From Panorpa germanica (taxonomy: Eukaryota > Arthropoda > Insecta > Mecoptera > Panorpidae): a stretch of DNA of 64,000 nt. The stretch is from contig OY783208.1 in NCBI GenBank assembly GCA_963678705.1, positions 1,798,001-1,862,000 on the forward strand, read 5' to 3'. This document shows, in pieces, positions 45,293 through 56,209 of the stretch; positions within the stretch are counted from its first letter, which is position 1; each line of letters begins with the position of its first letter. The notes beneath the pieces were generated by a model. It did no database searches and was not told the DNA's origin. It saw only the letters and a program-made list of their open reading frames with translations. A program made the position numbers and the translations under genes.

Positions 45293-45932
45293 TATATATT
45301 GATAAAATTGAATACAAGAACCTTAAATATCCAATTAATTTTTAATAACTCCTTATAAACTAAAAGATATTAACAATTAAAAAAGTCATTTTGTATCTTT
45401 AATTATATTAAGGAATTCAACGTTGTAGAACATTCCAAGACATGTAACCTCACGTCCGTTATGTTGCTATCTCTTTTAAACAACACAGCGTAAAGGAGAT
45501 GGCATATTCATGACAAGTTTACAGGTTACCAACCTTACAGCTCATAAATCTCTGCTATATGTATTTATATATCAAAATATCAAATATTATTTACAGCTAT
45601 TTCAAGGAACAATCAAATTTCAATTTTATGTCTGCCGTAACAGGGTTAAATAAAATGAAAACTTATTATTCTTTGCGTACTTGATACACAGGACTACCAA
45701 CAGCTACAAAACATTTACAACACAGCACCGAATCAACAAACCCACTACATGTTACGTCATAAATATGGCCGACATTTCTACCGCTAAAACTACAATTCAA
45801 ACTTTTAATTGCTATATCTCCGTCAACATTTAGATATTTAATAAAATAGACACGCAAATACACATTTATTAACATCAAGTTCAATCAACAATTGAAAAAT
45901 CGACCACTAAAAAATGAGGACACAAGCCCATT
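45293..45932 (+). mobile_element. MITE family A (A11), hairpin sub-type
   Basis: Nearly complete copy ending GGACACAAGCCCATT, with the GCTATCTCTTTTA / TAAAGGAGATGGC palindrome around 45468-45506. The left inverted end is lost. Confidence 0.82.
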
Positions 45933-45936
45933 AAAA

Positions 45937-46199
45937 ATTTCAATCGTAGTTTTAGCACATTCATGACAGTTTACAGGTTACCAATCTTACAGTTCATAAA
46001 TCTCTGCTATATGTATTTATATATAAAAATATCGAATATTATTTACAGCTATTTCAAGGAACAATAAAGTTTCAATTAAAACTAACGCATGCGTACTAGA
46101 TATATAAGACTGACCGAATATTTATTAAAATAAAAACGCTTATATACATTTATTAATATCTATCAACAATTAAAAAATCAACCCTTAAAAAAGTTCATT
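45937..46199 (+). mobile_element. MITE family A fragment (A12)
   Basis: Separate fragment with the TTACAGTTCATAAATCTCTG block and a variant right end, carrying ACGCATGCGT near 46085. Confidence 0.6.
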
Positions 46200-46257
46200 A
46201 CCCAAACGAAACTGGTCAAAATATAAATGAAAGTTAGATGATGAAATATAACCACAA

Positions 46258-46875
46258 CTAAACTTTATTCCCTAAATGAGTTTTTTGATGTCTTCTCATT
46301 GAATCAACTCGTGAAAAACATCTGTTACAAAAAGTGCATGAAAATGATTTCAAACCCAAATGACTACTATTTTGATGTTGTTTTAAATTATATGAATTAG
46401 TAAACGATTTATCACATTGATTACAAGAAAATGGCTTCAAACCTAAATGTCCATTTTTATGTCGTACTAAATGTGTTGATCGACTAAACGTTTCGTTACA
46501 TTGGTCACAAGAATATGGTTTCAAACCTAAATGTGTGTTATAATGTCGATTTAAACTGGATAAATATTTAAATGTCTTATTACATTCACTACAAGAATGT
46601 AGCGTCCTTTTATCTGTATGTACTTCAAACTGTTTTATGATTTCGTTCTTGTTGTCTAATGATATGATATATGCTTCACATATATTAGGCTTCACTTTCT
46701 TATATGGTAGTTCTTCATTTTGTGAAATTTCAGCTTCTTCTGAATTATCCTTAGGTTCTTCTTTTATTTCTATTATAATTTCATCAGAAGATGTTACTTC
46801 TTTGATAACTATATCATTTTCTGTTACGATTTGGTTATATACAATATCAATTTCCAAATCTTTGTGATCCTCCAT
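46258..46875 (-). CDS. C2H2 zinc-finger protein, 205 residues
   Basis: Start is taken at the Met at 46875 (MEDHKDLEID), because an acceptor-like TTTTGTTTTAG ends at 46901 just upstream and the longer frame from 46962 would read through it. The N-terminal 90 residues are acidic and include IIIEIKEEPKD, common in insect zinc-finger proteins. Four C2H2 fingers follow: C95/C98/H111/H115, C123/C126/H139/H143, C151/C154/H167/H172 and C180/C183/H196/H200. The linkers read LGLKP instead of the canonical TGEKP. It is likely a DNA-binding nuclear factor. AATAAA overlaps the last codons, three bases before the stop, implying a very short 3' UTR or a retained signal. It is short for its family, and a 5' exon is expected upstream. 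Confidence 0.85.
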   Translation of the reverse strand: MEDHKDLEIDIVYNQIVTENDIVIKEVTSSDEIIIEIKEEPKDNSEEAEISQNEELPYKKVKPNICEAYIISLDNKNEIIKQFEVHTDKRTLHSCSECNKTFKYLSSLNRHYNTHLGLKPYSCDQCNETFSRSTHLVRHKNGHLGLKPFSCNQCDKSFTNSYNLKQHQNSSHLGLKSFSCTFCNRCFSRVDSMRRHQKTHLGNKV

Positions 46876-46926
46876 ATCGATGTAGAAATTTAAGCGTGTA
46901 CTAAAACAAAAATGAATGTTGCAATT

Positions 46927-46967
46927 ATTCGATATAGCTACACCTTTTGTTTTGAATCTCATGAAAT
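46927..46967 (-). repeat. Inverted copy of 47257-47303
   Basis: CGATATAGCTACACCTTTTG and onwards is the reverse complement of 47257-47303. A direct diverged copy of the latter lies at 48235-48290. The repeat lies at the 5' side of the zinc-finger gene. Confidence 0.7.
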
Positions 46968-47059
46968 AACTATTACACTTTCGTATATTTCCTGGCGCTT
47001 TTAATATAGTGAAAACATGTACAAATCACACGTAATATACATTATACAATTTTTTATTA

Positions 47060-47303
47060 AAAAATAGATGTGAAATAAATGTGAAATATGACACGTGAAA
47101 AATGACAATGTCATTTTATTTCTAACCTCAAATTTGAAGTTTAACTGGAACCATTAATGTAGTCTTTTCTCAAATAAAAAATGCTATAACGTATATTACG
47201 TAAGATTTGTACGTGTTTTAGTATACAACAAATGTCATAAAACATACAAAAATGCAGTAGTTTTTTTATAAGATTCAAAACAAAAGGTGTAGCTATATCG
47301 AAT
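47060..47303 (+). repeat. Local duplication, first unit
   Basis: Runs from GACAATGTCATTTTATTTCT to the block around 47300. It is repeated in diverged form at 48068-48290. The two units bracket the mitochondrial insertion. Confidence 0.6.
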
Positions 47304-47504
47304 ATTAACCATAATTAGTTAGGTTGAAACAATGCCAAATCTTTGTAAAACGTGAAGAAAATAGATAAAGTTAATGTGAAAAGAAGGATTCTATCTAAGA
47401 AGGTGTCGATGTAAAGCATTTAGATATTTGATAAAACGATATTTGTTATAAAAACTGCTACACTTGTGTATATTTTATTGCGCTTTTAATATAGTAAAAT
47501 AGGG

Positions 47505-47990
47505 AAAAATTGGAATTGGAAAAATAAGTCCTCTTAATATTCTACCTCCTAAAATAGCTATAATTAATAAAGCAAGTATACTACGAAGTATAACTCAACC
47601 CTCATCATTTAAAGGATGAAAACTATTTCTATTAAAATCTCCACTTATAGAATAATAAACTAATCGAAAAGAATAACATACAATCTAAATAAATTTAAAT
47701 TAGAAAGACATACAATTTCTAAAATTAAATCCTTACAATAAAATCCAGCTAAAAAGGATATTCCACATAAAGCTAAATTAGCAATATTAAAACAACTAGA
47801 AGTTAAAGTTATTTGATTAACCAATCCTCCTTTATTTCGAATATCTTGGGAATCCTTTATATTATGAATAACAGCCCCAGCACATATAAATAATAATGCT
47901 TTAAATAAAACATGAGTTAATAAATGAAAAAAATGTTAATTTTGCAAATCCAATTGATAAAATTCTTATTATTAATCGTACAAATACTTC
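47505..47990 (-). pseudogene. nad5: Nuclear copy of mitochondrial nad5
   Basis: On the minus strand the sequence reads as the second half of insect NADH dehydrogenase subunit 5: FKALLFICAGAVIHNMKDSQ, then SSCFNIANLALCGMSFLAGF, a gap, YSFRLVYYS, then FHPLNDEGWVMLRS. The Trp in DEGWV is TGA and AGA falls at Ser positions, so mitochondrial code applies. An extra T in a homopolymer near 47928-47934 and an internal deletion near 47685 break the frame. It is a non-functional NUMT. Confidence 0.93.
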
Positions 47991-48067
47991 TTAATATTAA
48001 TTATACCACTTCTAATTAAGATAGAGACAATATTAATGGCTAAACTTGACCAATAATTTTCATCTGC

Positions 48068-48290
48068 ATATGACACATTGTCATTTTATTTCTAACCTAA
48101 CCTCAAATTAAAAATTTCAACTTTAATAATTAATATTGTGTATTTATAAATAAAATGGGATAAAATAAAATGTTTGTAGTGATTTATAGATGTTTTGAGT
48201 ATATAAGAAACCATATAACACATAAGACAATACAACAGTAGTTTTTTTACAAGCCTCTAAACAAAAAAATGTAGGTATATCAAAAAATTA
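48068..48290 (+). repeat. Local duplication, second unit
   Basis: Diverged copy of 47060-47303 (ACATTGTCATTTTATTTCTA and CAACAGTAGTTTTTTTACAA blocks). Confidence 0.6.
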
Positions 48291-48760
48291 CCAAAATATT
48301 TATATAGCTGTCAAATTATATACTAATTAAAAACAGGATTACGATCCCTAAGGTCCGTAATTCTAATAAATCATTATTTTAATATTATTAAAAATGTCTT
48401 TAGCTTATTGATAATATATACTCACGAATTTGTTATAAATAATAAGGTTATTAACTGTCAATATATTAAAACAATTAAAAGTAAAATGTTAAAATATATT
48501 TATATATTATATTACACTATTTTTACAGATGTTTGCAGTTTCTTTAAGTAAAATATTTAGTGAATAAGTTGAAGGTACAATAATTTGTATGACATTCTTT
48601 AATGTTTCTAATGCACTGTGAAAATCAGTGAAAATATGAAAGAAAGTTTTTGCTGTCAAAGTACAGCAGTTATTTTAACTACACCAGTAATTGAGGTTGC
48701 AGAATATTCAGGCGCAGTGATGCCTATAAACTTCAGTTGATTAATTTATTTTTGGGATAT
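48291..48760. other. No gene recognised
   Basis: AT-rich. Near 48689-48715 a GTTGCAGAATATTCAGG motif is a relative of 50523 and 52629. Confidence 0.35.
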
Positions 48761-49320
48761 AATGGGCTTGTGTCCTATGTCTTAATTTCTTTAAAAGTGT
48801 ACTATATATTGATAAAGTGGGTTACTAGAACCTAAAATGTCCAATTATTTGTTAATAACTCCTTATATGTTAGGAGATATTAACAATTAAAAAAGTCAGT
48901 CTTCAATTTTGTGAAGCTTAACATCGGTGAAAACTGTTTTTAGTAATAAGAAAGAAAATATTTGTAGAACGTAATTTGTAGTGTCATCTATTAAGTATAA
49001 AATATATTAATTTCATTAAAGAAACCAACCATAAAGGTGTAGACTGCTGTAGTGGGTGTGAAGCTGCAATGTTATACTTTTTACATTTTGTTTGTTACAA
49101 TTTCGCCTGCTTATTTGCTGACTGCAATGCATCTTACAAGCAAGCGGTTTTATTTATTTGCTTATTACTTCTATAGCGAGTGATGAAATGATTTTAATGA
49201 ATATATCCTAACGTATAAGAAGTTATTAACAAATAATTGAACATTTGAGGTTCTAGTAACCCACTTTATCAATATGTAATACACTATTATAGAAATTTAG
49301 ACATAGGACACAAACCCATT
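48761..49320. mobile_element. Foldback derivative of MITE family A
   Basis: Left arm 48761-48895 and inverted right arm about 49200-49320 are both the left end of family A (AATGGGCTTGTGTCC and GGACACAAACCCATT at the termini). They enclose about 300 bp of unrelated sequence, part of which recurs at 37845-37945. It is a long-terminal-inverted-repeat element built from two A ends. Confidence 0.8.
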
Positions 49321-49628
49321 CTGTTGGAGTAATACAGTGGTTCTGATCTTCGCTGTGAAGTGTCAGAGTATAAGGGGCAAGTTTACCCATGTCCCGAGAG
49401 ATTTCTCTTTTGCCCAGGGGTGCAATGATTCTTTGGGGTTAATAGAATATTTAACGAGACTCAATTTGAAGACCAATCCCTTTCAATTCCCTCGCTATAC
49501 GTATTACATAATGGCATTTTCTCTTTAACGATTTAATACTGCTTCTTTGTGTTACGACAATGATGCTATCTTATATATAACCTAAAATAATTACCAGACT
49601 GTCAAAGTTGAAGATGTATTTACATTTT

Positions 49629-50046
49629 GCTTGTGTCCAATGTCTTAATTTCTATAAAAGTGTACTACATATTGATAAAGTGGGTTACTAGAACCTCAAA
49701 TGTCCAATTATTTGTTAATAACTCCTTATATGTTAGGAGATATTAATAATTAAAAAAGTCATTTTGTCTCTTTAATTATTATTTTATTTCGAGGAACAAT
49801 CAAATTCGAATATTATGTCTGCCTTAGTAGGGATAAATAAAATGAAAACTTATTATTCTTTGCGTACTAGATACACAGGACTACCAACAGTTACAAAACA
49901 TTACTACAGCACTGACCTAATCAACAAATAACTGATCTATCCCACTACATGTTACGTCATAAATATGGCCGACCATTTCTAGCGCTAAAACTACAATTCA
50001 AATTTTTAATTGCTATATCTCCGTCTACATTTAGATATTTAATAAA
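49629..50046 (+). mobile_element. MITE family A (A15), deleted
   Basis: Starts inside the terminal repeat (GCTTGTGTCC). The central part is deleted at about 49778, where TTTAATTATT joins ATTTCGAGGAACAATC. Confidence 0.8.
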
Positions 50047-50727
50047 TTTACTGATTTTAATTTTGCGAGCACTATAGAAGTATTTAATTTATAAATTGTT
50101 TTAAAAGAATGAAAGATTTAATTTAAAATATTATTTATGTATTTCTCTTTAAGTTCATCAATTATAAAATCTTTTATTTGAATTATTATAAGGCTGTAAG
50201 CTCAATAATATCTTAATATAAGAAACGGTCAGAGGAGGAGTGGGGGGTAGGTTATCAGTGCTTCTAAGAACAGAAAATGAATTAACAGAGGTCAATGACT
50301 CATGCCAACGTGTCTAAACTTGTCAAGACTCGTTCTGTGCAAATATTTTTAAATGTGAATAAAACGCAACATAGATAATAATAAAATTATAGAAAACTAA
50401 TCATTCTTCTACAGAGTTTGTTAAATAAGATGTTAATATAAGTGTCCTTAATGTAATTACAAAGTTTCAAATGGTTTGACAAGCTGAAAAGCAAGATATT
50501 AATCATTAAAGTAAGGTGTAACTTAAGTTGCAGAATGTTCAGGGGCAACGGTGTCCATAATCTTAAATCTATAATTCGTAATTTCTATAAAACTGTACTG
50601 CACATTAATAAAATCGGTCATTCCCTACACTAGTTCCAATTTAGAATTTAAATTATGTTTTCTTTGTTCTTTTAGAACCTTACAAGATCCAATGTTTCTA
50701 AATTAAACAAACACTATATGATATTAT
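50047..50727. other. No gene recognised
   Basis: AT-rich spacer with a G-rich patch near 50230-50250. A GTGTAACTTAAGTTGCAGAA motif at about 50517 recurs near 52618. Confidence 0.4.
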
Positions 50728-50930
50728 AACCTCCAAAATGTAACAATCTGTCAAAACGCAGTAGGATTTATTTTTAAAAGAAGTTCAATGTCAGTTTATC
50801 AAAAATAAAGAAGTAAAAATAATTTCTATTACTAATTGTTATTAAAAACAGCAATTTTAATTATTCCACATTCAATCGAACTGTCAAAATTTATATTACT
50901 AACGACGCATGCGCACCAACTGAATTAACT
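50728..50930 (+). repeat. Repeat F (F4)
   Basis: Full copy from AACCTCCAAAATG to GACGCATGCGCACCAACTG. It is preceded by TCTAAATTAAACAAACACTA, which is also found before the F fragment at 63602. Confidence 0.8.
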
Positions 50931-51328
50931 TAACTCAAACTAAAACAAGAAAGTCTAACCTAAAATCTAGATTAAAATATTGAATAAAAACGTAAATTAT
51001 ATATCAAAACAGTGAGTGGGAATGAGGGTTTTTAAACCCAAATACCCCAGAGGGCGCCGGTTCAAACAAAGCCTTTCCGATTTAAATATTTTTTATTAAA
51101 ATAATTTTATTTTTCATATATTTTCCTACAATATGAAAATTTCATTATAGCATCCGTGTTAACTTTAGATTTATGTGAATTTGAAATGTTTGCCGGGCTG
51201 ATATTTACATATACCTACAGACGTATATATATACATATATTTTACATACTTACTATGTACTATGTATTTACATATTTTGTATGAAATTATTCCATTCCAT
51301 AAACCAGGGTCGAGAAACTTAAACGCGC
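50931..51328. other. No gene recognised
   Basis: Contains a patch with GGGCGCCGGTTC near 51052 and TATACATA repeats near 51225-51245. No gene. Confidence 0.35.
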
Positions 51329-51962
51329 AGTTGGTTTGTGTACTCATTGTTCAATTATTGATTGAAATTGATGTTAATAAATGTGTATTGGCGTGTCTAT
51401 TTTATTAAATATCTAAATGTTGACGGAGATATAGCAATTAAAAATTTGAATTGTAGTTTTAGCGCTAGAAATGGTCGGCCATATTTGTATGACGTGAAAT
51501 GCATTTTAACGTCAGTTATTTGTTGAGTAGGTCAGTGTTGTGGTAATGTTTTGTAGCTGTTGGTAGTCAAATAATCAAGTCAAGTCAAAGAATAATAAGT
51601 TTTTATTTTATTTAACCCTGCTAAGGCAGACATAATATTGAAATTTGATTATTCCTTGAAATAGCTGTAAATAATATTTGATATTTTGATATATAAATAC
51701 ATATAGCAGAGATTTATAACCTGTAAGGTTGGTAACCTTACACAAGGATTGTGATGTCACACTTGAAAGGAAGCATTTGGAGTTTGTACAACGTTGAATT
51801 CCTTTAATAATAAAAGAGACAAAATGACTTTTTTAATTGTTAATATCTCTTAACATATAAGGAGTTGTTAACAAATAATTGAACATTTGAGGTTCTAGTA
51901 ATCCACTTTATCAATATGTGGTACACTTTTATAGAAATTAAGACATAGGACGCAAACCCATT
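51329..51962 (-). mobile_element. MITE family A, near-complete inverted copy (A16)
   Basis: Both termini are recognisable (GGTTTGTGTACTCATT at left, GGACGCAAACCCATT at right). About 17 bases next to the left end are deleted. Confidence 0.82.
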
Positions 51963-52439
51963 AAAAGTTTGAATTGTAGTTTTGCCGCTTCTTTTAGCTC
52001 TGCGCATGACGTCACTGAAGAAATAAATCAGCAACCGTGACCTACAATGCGTTGGAATTTTCTATAACGTTGTCTGCATTTAATAATTAAACACAAAATA
52101 TATTTTTTAATTGTTATTAATTTTTATAATAGAAAAAAAGACTATAAACTTCTGAGAAAGAAATTTAGTTATGAGCAACCCCTGAAATATACGTGACACA
52201 TCTAACGCAACTTTAAGTAGCTCAAAATGACTAAATACTAACTGCCTGTTGATTCACAAAATGTTGAAATATCAATACAACCAAAATTAAATTAATATTT
52301 AATTAATTCAATATAACCTTACTAATAAAACAAAATTATTTATTTAACGCTGTTATCTATGATCTTAAAAAATATGTATTGAAAGTTATTTAAAATTTAA
52401 TATACATACATACTAAATATTTAAATAAAATAAATATTA

Positions 52440-52580
52440 ATACAGAAGGGAAGCCACGCCCACTTTGGTTTCGATGTTCATTGCGATTGGTCAACCAGTT
52501 ACGCGGTGAATTTGAATTTGAAATTTCGAGTGAACACAGCAGGTTGAAATTTGCAGGTAAAAGAATCTAAGCTTAATATA
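52440..52580 (+). promoter_or_regulatory. Possible promoter / first-exon region (weak)
   Basis: A locally GC-richer patch holds an inverted CCAAT box (GCGATTGGTCAACC) and, downstream, a donor-like TTTGCAG/GTAAAAG. No coding frame attaches to it, so this is only a candidate. Confidence 0.2.
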
Positions 52581-52699
52581 ATATATAACTTGGTGTTGCA
52601 AGCAATGCAAAAGTGTGGTGTAACTTAAGTTGCAGAGTGTTCAGGGGCATGAATGTATGAATTTCACAATTGTATTTTAAGTTGAGTTTAGTTAATTTA

Positions 52700-52821
52700 G
52701 TTGGTGCGCATGCGTCGTTAGTAATATAAATTTTGACAGTTCAATTGAATATGGAATAATTAAAATTGCTGTTTTTAATAACAATTAGTAATAGAAATTG
52801 TTTTTACTTCTTTATTTTTGA
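52700..52821 (-). repeat. Repeat F, outer-half fragment (F5)
   Basis: The outer half of F, TTGGTGCGCATGCGTCGTTA through TTCTTTATTTTTGAG, joined to the unit that leads into K. It faces F6 at 54807 in inverted orientation. Confidence 0.7.
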
Positions 52822-52935
52822 GAGCCAATTTAGATTCTTACATAAAACATCAACAAAACCTAAGTTAACAGCAGTTTTAACTAAAACTTCCCCCCACACT
52901 TTGTGGATGCAGGATTTTAATAAAACTTTGCTTCC

Positions 52936-54260
52936 AAATTCCAAACGTAATGCAGGAACTTCATGAAAATTTGATATGTTATAAAAATCGTAGACACAGA
53001 CCTCATAAAGAAAAATGAACATTATTGACCACGTCGTTATCGAGATATTATTATTTGAAATGTGAATTTTTAGTTGTCACGATCATTTCTGTATTTATTT
53101 TTGCTTATAACTTCTTTATTATAAAAGTTACAATAAAAAGTTATTAATAAAAGTTGTAGGTAATGTTATTATCTAAAAAAAAGGTCTTTACAAAATTTTT
53201 GTGGGAGCTATAGTTTCCCAAATAAACAAAGAAAACTGATTACACCATTATTTTCAAGTGCGGTCGAATAAAGGCGTCCTAAAGTAAACAGCTCGAACCT
53301 GACCTACTCTCTTTTTACTCAATGCTATTTTTCTGCGGCATAAACAAAATTATCTTAAGACAGTCGTGTCCCCAGTGTCCACCCTTAAGGCACACGCACA
53401 AAATATAACACAAACCATTGTCACCTACTTTTACTAAAATAAATATTCTTCAAAGATTCATAATATTTTTAATTTGAATTTAAATTTGAATGTGAGTATA
53501 CTGTCTAATGAATGCAGCGATCCTATTGGTTGATTTTATTGTTTACATATTTGTACATCATGTATTTCCAAAACAACACCTGACTTTGCAAGCTTTAACT
53601 TGTTTCAAAATAAATCTCATTTAAATTTAATGTGTTCACCATAGTAAATACTAATTTTCATATTAACACTTGATGTTTTTTTAAATGAATTTATTGTATT
53701 ATTACTTGTTGGGCAGCTGTGTTTTTAAAACGAAGTCATCTCCTCGGTTTACTTCGGGAATGTTCGTGTTCGTGTTCGTGACTACCGCTAACGTTCATCA
53801 GCTTAGACAGAGTGATATACATAAGTACATATTACAAAAATCTGTTTTTGATCTGTAGAAAAATGAACCGAATCATTTTGTACTTAATAGTTTAAGGCGA
53901 GGGCTAGCTTTAGTGCGGCTCTGGAAACATATCACCTTCATCACAAAAGGACGATTAATTCATTTGTTTTTTCTTTTGTTACAGGTGAGTCTTTAATCTT
54001 TGTCAACTTCCGAAATAATGTAAGTACCGTTAAATTATACTAGTAGCTGATTTACTTAAATCACGCGTCTGTAGTTAGTTGGGTTCTTATTGAGAATACA
54101 CATTTGTTGGTTTAAATTCCAAACGTAATGCAGGAACTTCATGAAAATTTGATATGTTATAAAAATCGTAGTCACAGACCTCATAAAGAAAAATGAACAT
54201 TATTGACCACGTGGTTAACGAGATATTATTATTTAAAATGTGAATTTTTCAATTACCTCG
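52936..54260 (+). repeat. Repeat K, uninterrupted copy (K2)
   Basis: Contains the empty target site of the LTR retrotransposon at 53660-53675. A segment of about 130 bp (TCCAAACGTAATGCAGGAAC through GAGATATTATTATTT) occurs as a direct repeat at both ends: 52938-53068 and 54115-54245. No coding frame is recognised. Confidence 0.8.
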
Positions 54261-54806
54261 CTGTTTTTGATACTGTACCAGCAAGAAAACATCAAATTAT
54301 AATTTCCCATTAATAAGTAATATGCATAATGAGTTTACATTTTCTTATTTTTCACTGAATTTTCCGCTTCGAGTCGTATAACAATTTCATTTCCATATTA
54401 TGATTGTTTTAATTTCATAAACGCAGAACAAGGTGGACCTGCAATGCGCGTGGTGGCATATCAGGCGTCATATAAACCTGATCCAACAAGTATTTTATTT
54501 ATTATACTAAAAAATATTAGTTTTATGAAATAAAATTATGAAACTTGCTAGGGTGGATAAAGCTTGAAATGATCAACTTGAAAGGATGTTGCTTTTAAGC
54601 TATGGAGCTCTAGTAACTGCCTCAGCTTGGTAGCTAAATTAGCATATTATTATTCTCGTAGTAGAAAATGCTCCTGGTATAATTATATACTAAAATAAAA
54701 ACAAAATTCGGAGGTTTATACAAATATGATAACAGAGTAATATTAGTTGCATACAAATCAGGCGTCACATTAAACAATTTTAAATCTATATAAATAAAAG
54801 TTAAAT
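54261..54806. other. No gene recognised
   Basis: Spacer. There is one GC-richer patch near 54430-54490 without a convincing frame. Confidence 0.35.
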
Positions 54807-54966
54807 GAAGTAGGATTTATTTTTAAAAGAAGTTCAATGTCAGTTTATCAAAAATAAAGAAGTAAAAACAATTTCTATTACTAATTGTTAATTAAAACCG
54901 CAATTTTAATTATTCCACATTCAATCGAACTGTCAAAAATTTATATGACTAACGACGCACGCGCAC
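54807..54966 (+). repeat. Repeat F, right-hand part (F6)
   Basis: From GTAGGATTTATTTTTAAAAG to ACGACGCACGCGCAC. With F5 it forms outward-facing inverted ends around K2. Confidence 0.7.
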
Positions 54967-55197
54967 TGAAGCAAAGTGCGGTGAGAACCTACACAACATC
55001 TCTACTGATAAATCAATCTTCACGCTATATCTCAGGAACGGTTCATCACACGAAAAAATGCATAAGAACAAATTTGTAGAGAATTTTACGCTCTACAATT
55101 TTGCTAATAACATAAAATGTGATTTAGACCTTAGGAAAGAAGATATCTACAAAAAACTAATTTAGCTACCTTTTACATATGAATATTCATTTGTTTT

Positions 55198-55716
55198 TTA
55201 ATTATTTATATGAATGTACAACATATTAAGTTTATTGTGTGAAAATTTGAAGTCGATTGAAGTGAAACTGTCGGAGATATAGAGTTTTAAGTCTTCACCT
55301 ATTTGGTCTCGTTGCGTCTTTCTTTGAAACTTTTAAACGCGTTTTTCTCACAATTCGCTTTTTCAGAGTCGTTGTCCTCTCTAGCTCAAAATCTACTGCA
55401 CCGATCCGCAATGAAATTTTACACACTCTTTCTTTACATAAATACCGAGGTAACGCTGTCGAGTTATTTAACAGGGTGTCTTGCAGAAACTTATCAACTA
55501 ATGAAATCATTTTGGTTTTTTGATTTCAAATAATCCAGTGATGAGTTATGACTTACTTTTTTTGTGACGTCACCGAAGATTCGCTGTCAATGGCTCATTT
55601 CTTGATATTTATTTATGAAAATTTGACAAAGTATTCTTTAAACGTTATTTTATCATGTAGTAATTATAGAATTAATTATATATTAACTGTGTCGTCAAAA
55701 AATATTATCGAACATA
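55198..55716 (+). repeat. Interspersed repeat G (G4)
   Basis: Full G copy from TATATGAATGTACAACATAT to AAATATTATCGAACATATG. Confidence 0.75.
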
Positions 55717-55722
55717 TGCTTT

Positions 55723-56209
55723 TTATAAGACACTGGCAAAGTCAAAGCAAGTGAAATCATCTATCACAATTTGTCCTGCGCTTATCTCTTTTAAAGCAGC
55801 CTTACATTCCACGGCTTCTGCTAACCCTTTAATACTCATAATTACTACCGAAGCTCTTCTCCAGGCGAACACATTGTGCTCTAGGTCTGCCTGGCAGTAG
55901 CGCTGGTGGGAACAGCTTCCTCGTCTAGTTGTTCTTTGGAGTGTCGTTATTTCCTGTTCATATTTTGAAGTACCTGATAAAAACATATCTAAGGTCGTTT
56001 AATTTTCGTTTTAAAACATTTATTTTCTCATCTGCAACTAAATCCAGTGACGCCTCGTTTGAAGAAGTATCTAGATTTACAGATTTTGTTCCAATTGAAT
56101 TAGAAACAATATTAATTACAATAAGGTGAACCGATACTTGACCATTTTTAACTCGCGAAATATAGATGGCGATACTATACAGCAGGTTAAATATTATCAA
56201 AAAAACCAT
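55723..56209 (-). pseudogene. Decayed gene fragment, unidentified
   Basis: Two overlapping minus-strand frames look coding. Upstream is SNEASLDLVADEKINVLKRK with LNDLR (helical, possibly coiled coil). After a one-base shift near 55985 comes LSGTSKYEQEITTLQ, then VIMSIKGLAEAVECKAALKE. Base composition in 55840-55930 is richer in GC than its surroundings. No family recognised. The upstream end runs into repeat N sequence. Confidence 0.35.
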
